The notes under the pieces are model-generated. The model ran no database searches and was not told the DNA's origin. It saw only the letters and a list, made by a program, of their open reading frames with translations. A stretch of DNA of 64,000 nucleotides from the NCBI RefSeq assembly GCF_003574315.2, contig NZ_AP025739.1:5456001-5520000 (forward strand). The letters are read 5' to 3'. This DNA comes from Capsulimonas corticalis. Its GTDB lineage: Bacteria; Armatimonadota; Armatimonadia; Armatimonadales; Capsulimonadaceae. Made by a program: the position numbers and the translations under genes. This document shows positions 62,180 through 64,000 of this stretch, piece after piece. The first letter of the stretch is position 1. Each line of letters starts with the position of its first letter.

Positions 62180-62312
62180 AAGTTTAGTCCTTGCTTTTAT
62201 TTATATTGCAATGCTCAGCGGAACCACAAATCAGCCCTTCATGAATTTTCCGCAAGCAAGCTCAGTATACCACTCGCGAAGCCAGCGTGACAAAATGTGG
62301 CGTTACCAGGGG

Positions 62313-63233
62313 CTATTTTCGTGGATTCGGAGATTGCAGGTATCCATAAAAAGCCAGGAGCGGGAAAGTTGCAGCGGTGACGAATGCTTTGGCGCCCACG
62401 GGCATCTTTTCCCGCCATTCCATATCCGGACGGATAATGATTTCAGGATTGAAACGGTCTGGGTTGCCGCTCACCGTATGCTCGCGTCCAAGATGCAGCG
62501 GCTGACGATGGAGAAATTCCAGCGGGGGAACAGGTTCGTCTAGAAATTCGAAGATCTGCGTGAGGGCGTTCAGAGGGTCGATAACCAAATCTTCATAGCG
62601 CATACGCATAGATCGATTACCGGGACATCCAAGCGGCAGCGCGGCGTTGACGGCATTCCACTGGCGCGCTGATTTCGTCCACGACGTGGGCGACATATAG
62701 GTGTTCTGATCGACAAACCCCGGGTTGCGCTTGCGTCGCTGCTGTGAGAACGCGACGGCGCGGCTGTCTCGGATCAGATGAAGGAAACGAAGATCCACGC
62801 CGGGAGCGGCGGCGAGGCTGCGCGCGTAAGAAATGCGTTTCGATGTGTCGATGATGAGCGCCGCGCCGGACAGTTCAGAGACAGCCGCATAAACTTTGCC
62901 GAGATAGCGCCGATAATCCGCAGCCGTCATTGCCGCGCTGCTCTCACGATTCGATTCGTCCGTGCGGCCCCATCGACGCGACTGACTTCGAAACTGAACT
63001 ACGGCGTCAATAATTTCATTGCCGTCGCTTTCAAAGACTTGCCGCCGAACGGCTCCCCAAAAACCGCATTCCGCGAAGATCGCGCCGCAGCCGCAGCGTA
63101 CGGACCGAGAGTTCCATCGCTCCCAAATCACATCCGCCTCGGCGAGATTGATACAGCCAGAAACATTTCCCAGCAGGCGGCCGAGCAGGGTGCTGCCGCT
63201 GCGATCCATGCCGCCGATGTACAGGACCTTCAT
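62313..63233 (-). CDS. Sulfotransferase
   Basis: From ATG 63233 the product is 306 residues: a cytoplasmic PAPS-dependent sulfotransferase. The 5'-phosphosulfate loop is GGMDRSGSTLLGRLL (about 6-20), and the 3'-phosphate-binding part is FLHLIRDSRAVAFSQ (about 152-166). A C-terminal RYEDLVIDPLNALTQIFEFL, the usual end block, is present. An apparent metal- or substrate-binding CGCG near 50-55 (VRCGCGAIFAECGFWG) is unusual. It overlaps the upstream glycosyltransferase by four bases (ATGA), so both act probably in the same glycan or polysaccharide pathway. The in-frame extension to 63356 would run back into that gene. Confidence 0.88.
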   Translation of the reverse strand: MKVLYIGGMDRSGSTLLGRLLGNVSGCINLAEADVIWERWNSRSVRCGCGAIFAECGFWGAVRRQVFESDGNEIIDAVVQFRSQSRRWGRTDESNRESSAAMTAADYRRYLGKVYAAVSELSGAALIIDTSKRISYARSLAAAPGVDLRFLHLIRDSRAVAFSQQRRKRNPGFVDQNTYMSPTSWTKSARQWNAVNAALPLGCPGNRSMRMRYEDLVIDPLNALTQIFEFLDEPVPPLEFLHRQPLHLGREHTVSGNPDRFNPEIIIRPDMEWREKMPVGAKAFVTAATFPLLAFYGYLQSPNPRK

Positions 63234-64000
63234 TGGCGGACGCCTTTGGCGGGATGCTGCGGCCGAAAAAAACGCTGCGTCAATCGGCTCCGCAATGTGG
63301 ACATCCCCGGAAGATTCGTCAGCCGGTCGCGCTGCCCCAATGGGATATTTTGCCACGCAATCAAAACCTGCTCCAGCAATGTGTCGCGCCGAAACGCCTG
63401 CGCATACTTGCGCTCGTCTTCTGTATCACTCGAAGCGCGCGCCTTCTGAATGATGTTCTGGTAAATTTCCACAAGTTCCCGAACAGCGTCTTCCAGAGAG
63501 GCCACCCGGCGAAACCGCTCACTCACACAAGCGGCGTCTGCGGCGTCATAACGATCGATTTGCGCCAGTAAGGCTTCCGGGGTATGTGGGTCGCGCAGGG
63601 CTTGAAATCCGAAGTTCATCGGGCGGAGGATATCAAATTCGGCGGATGTCACCATCGGCCCAACGCCCCCAAAGTCACAAAGGATAACGGCGGCGCCAAC
63701 AGCCATCGCTTCCATCGCCGCCTTGGCTTTGGCGAAGACAAGATCGTAACGTCCTAAGATATCTTCCGGATGCAGAACCGCGTTCCCCACCCCTGCCCCC
63801 ACGATATCCAGCTCCAGATCCGCACGGCGGCACGCCTCCCTCACAGCCGGCAAATGCGTGGACGCGTGAGCGTAATTGCTGAACAGTAGCGCGCGCCGCG
63901 GGCGCTCGGGCAGAGCTTCGCGCGGCTGAAACCGCTGGAGATCCACCCAATTTCGCGTGAGCCCGACCCGATCGCTCGGAATACCGTCCGCCAGCATGCG
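63230..64000 (-). CDS. Glycosyltransferase, 5' part outside the window
   Basis: The gene runs leftwards from beyond the right edge; only the C-terminal part (about 255 residues from the first ATG in the window) is seen. RVGLTRNWVDLQRFQPREA is a GT4/GT1 donor-domain start. LELDIVGAGVGNAV, LGRYDLVFAKAKAAMEAMAVGAAV and CDFGGVGPMVTSAEF follow the pattern of the sugar-nucleotide binding half (E-A-M-A-x-G-x-x-V). The tail continues about 100 residues past the catalytic domain. It overlaps the sulfotransferase start, suggesting a glycan-sulfation operon. Confidence 0.75.
   Translation of the reverse strand, partial: RMLADGIPSDRVGLTRNWVDLQRFQPREALPERPRRALLFSNYAHASTHLPAVREACRRADLELDIVGAGVGNAVLHPEDILGRYDLVFAKAKAAMEAMAVGAAVILCDFGGVGPMVTSAEFDILRPMNFGFQALRDPHTPEALLAQIDRYDAADAACVSERFRRVASLEDAVRELVEIYQNIIQKARASSDTEDERKYAQAFRRDTLLEQVLIAWQNIPLGQRDRLTNLPGMSTLRSRLTQRFFRPQHPAKGVRQ

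Noticed and set aside
59270..62543. Several rightward frames opposite the NHL-repeat gene
   Set aside because: They are by-products of G+C-rich codon use in the real leftward gene.
1..64000. CRISPR arrays, tRNA or rRNA genes
   Set aside because: No regular spacer-repeat pattern and no recognisable tRNA or rRNA sequence was seen on either strand.

Overview
The window reads as about 55 kb of accessory DNA (roughly 1-55.4 kb) joined to about 8.6 kb of ordinary chromosome (55.5-64 kb). The host looks like a diderm-type bacterium: Sec signal peptides are common and there are two lipobox lipoproteins with glycine-rich linkers. The LexA-like box upstream of imuB is of the CGAAC-N4-GTTYG type. I cannot name the organism from this window; an Armatimonadota-like lineage is only a weak guess. 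G+C is uneven. The imuB-dnaE2 block and the right end are G+C rich. The blocks at 30.5-33 kb, 43.3-45.6 kb and 53.4-55 kb are A+T rich, as expected of layered transfer.

Region 1 (0-8 kb) holds an IS256 remnant, a single-chain MmeI-like restriction-methylase, and a convergent two-gene operon of an Eco57I-like methylase and a separate PD-(D/E)XK protein. Region 2 (8.4-24.2 kb) is framed by two nearly identical fic genes, each with the same palindromic operator. Between them are a secreted muramidase, a TPR membrane protein, an Rhs/YD-repeat protein in two pieces (the second with its own signal peptide and FN3 domains) and a likely immunity gene. To the right are a secreted protein and a lipoprotein whose decayed paralogue lies at 11.7 kb. 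Region 3 (24.2-30.4 kb) has a serine recombinase with palindromic res-like sites, an XRE regulator, and a DNA-damage mutagenesis pair, imuB and dnaE2, behind a LexA-like box.

Region 4 (30.6-42.9 kb) is a defence-like cargo block: GNAT, a membrane protein, a broken SRAP gene, an AlbA_2/Schlafen-type protein, a STAND-like NTPase, and a coupled pair of a small helical protein and a 1130-residue NTPase-like protein. The two large proteins share a short N-terminal histidine-rich motif. The block ends in a hairpin plus a 41-bp core that runs in frame into a dnaE2 fragment. Region 5 (43.0-55.4 kb) carries HAF-like secreted paralogues, an IS broken by slippage duplications, a second dnaE2 remnant, a CRP-like regulator, a sigma region-4 protein, a collagen-like secreted protein and a cholesterol-dependent-cytolysin-like protein. 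It ends in the same hairpin plus core, this time fused in frame to the C-terminal half of dprA.

Region 6 (55.5-64 kb) has a zinc-ribbon-like protein, a leaderless-looking pnuC-nadR operon for NAD salvage, a large NHL-repeat lipoprotein, a sulfotransferase and a truncated glycosyltransferase.

The most interesting points are: the repeated element end with a covarying hairpin, fused to two different genes; the cytolysin-like gene next to one such end; and the two STAND-like proteins with a shared N-terminal motif, one of them with no recognisable Walker A and preceded by a small helical partner.
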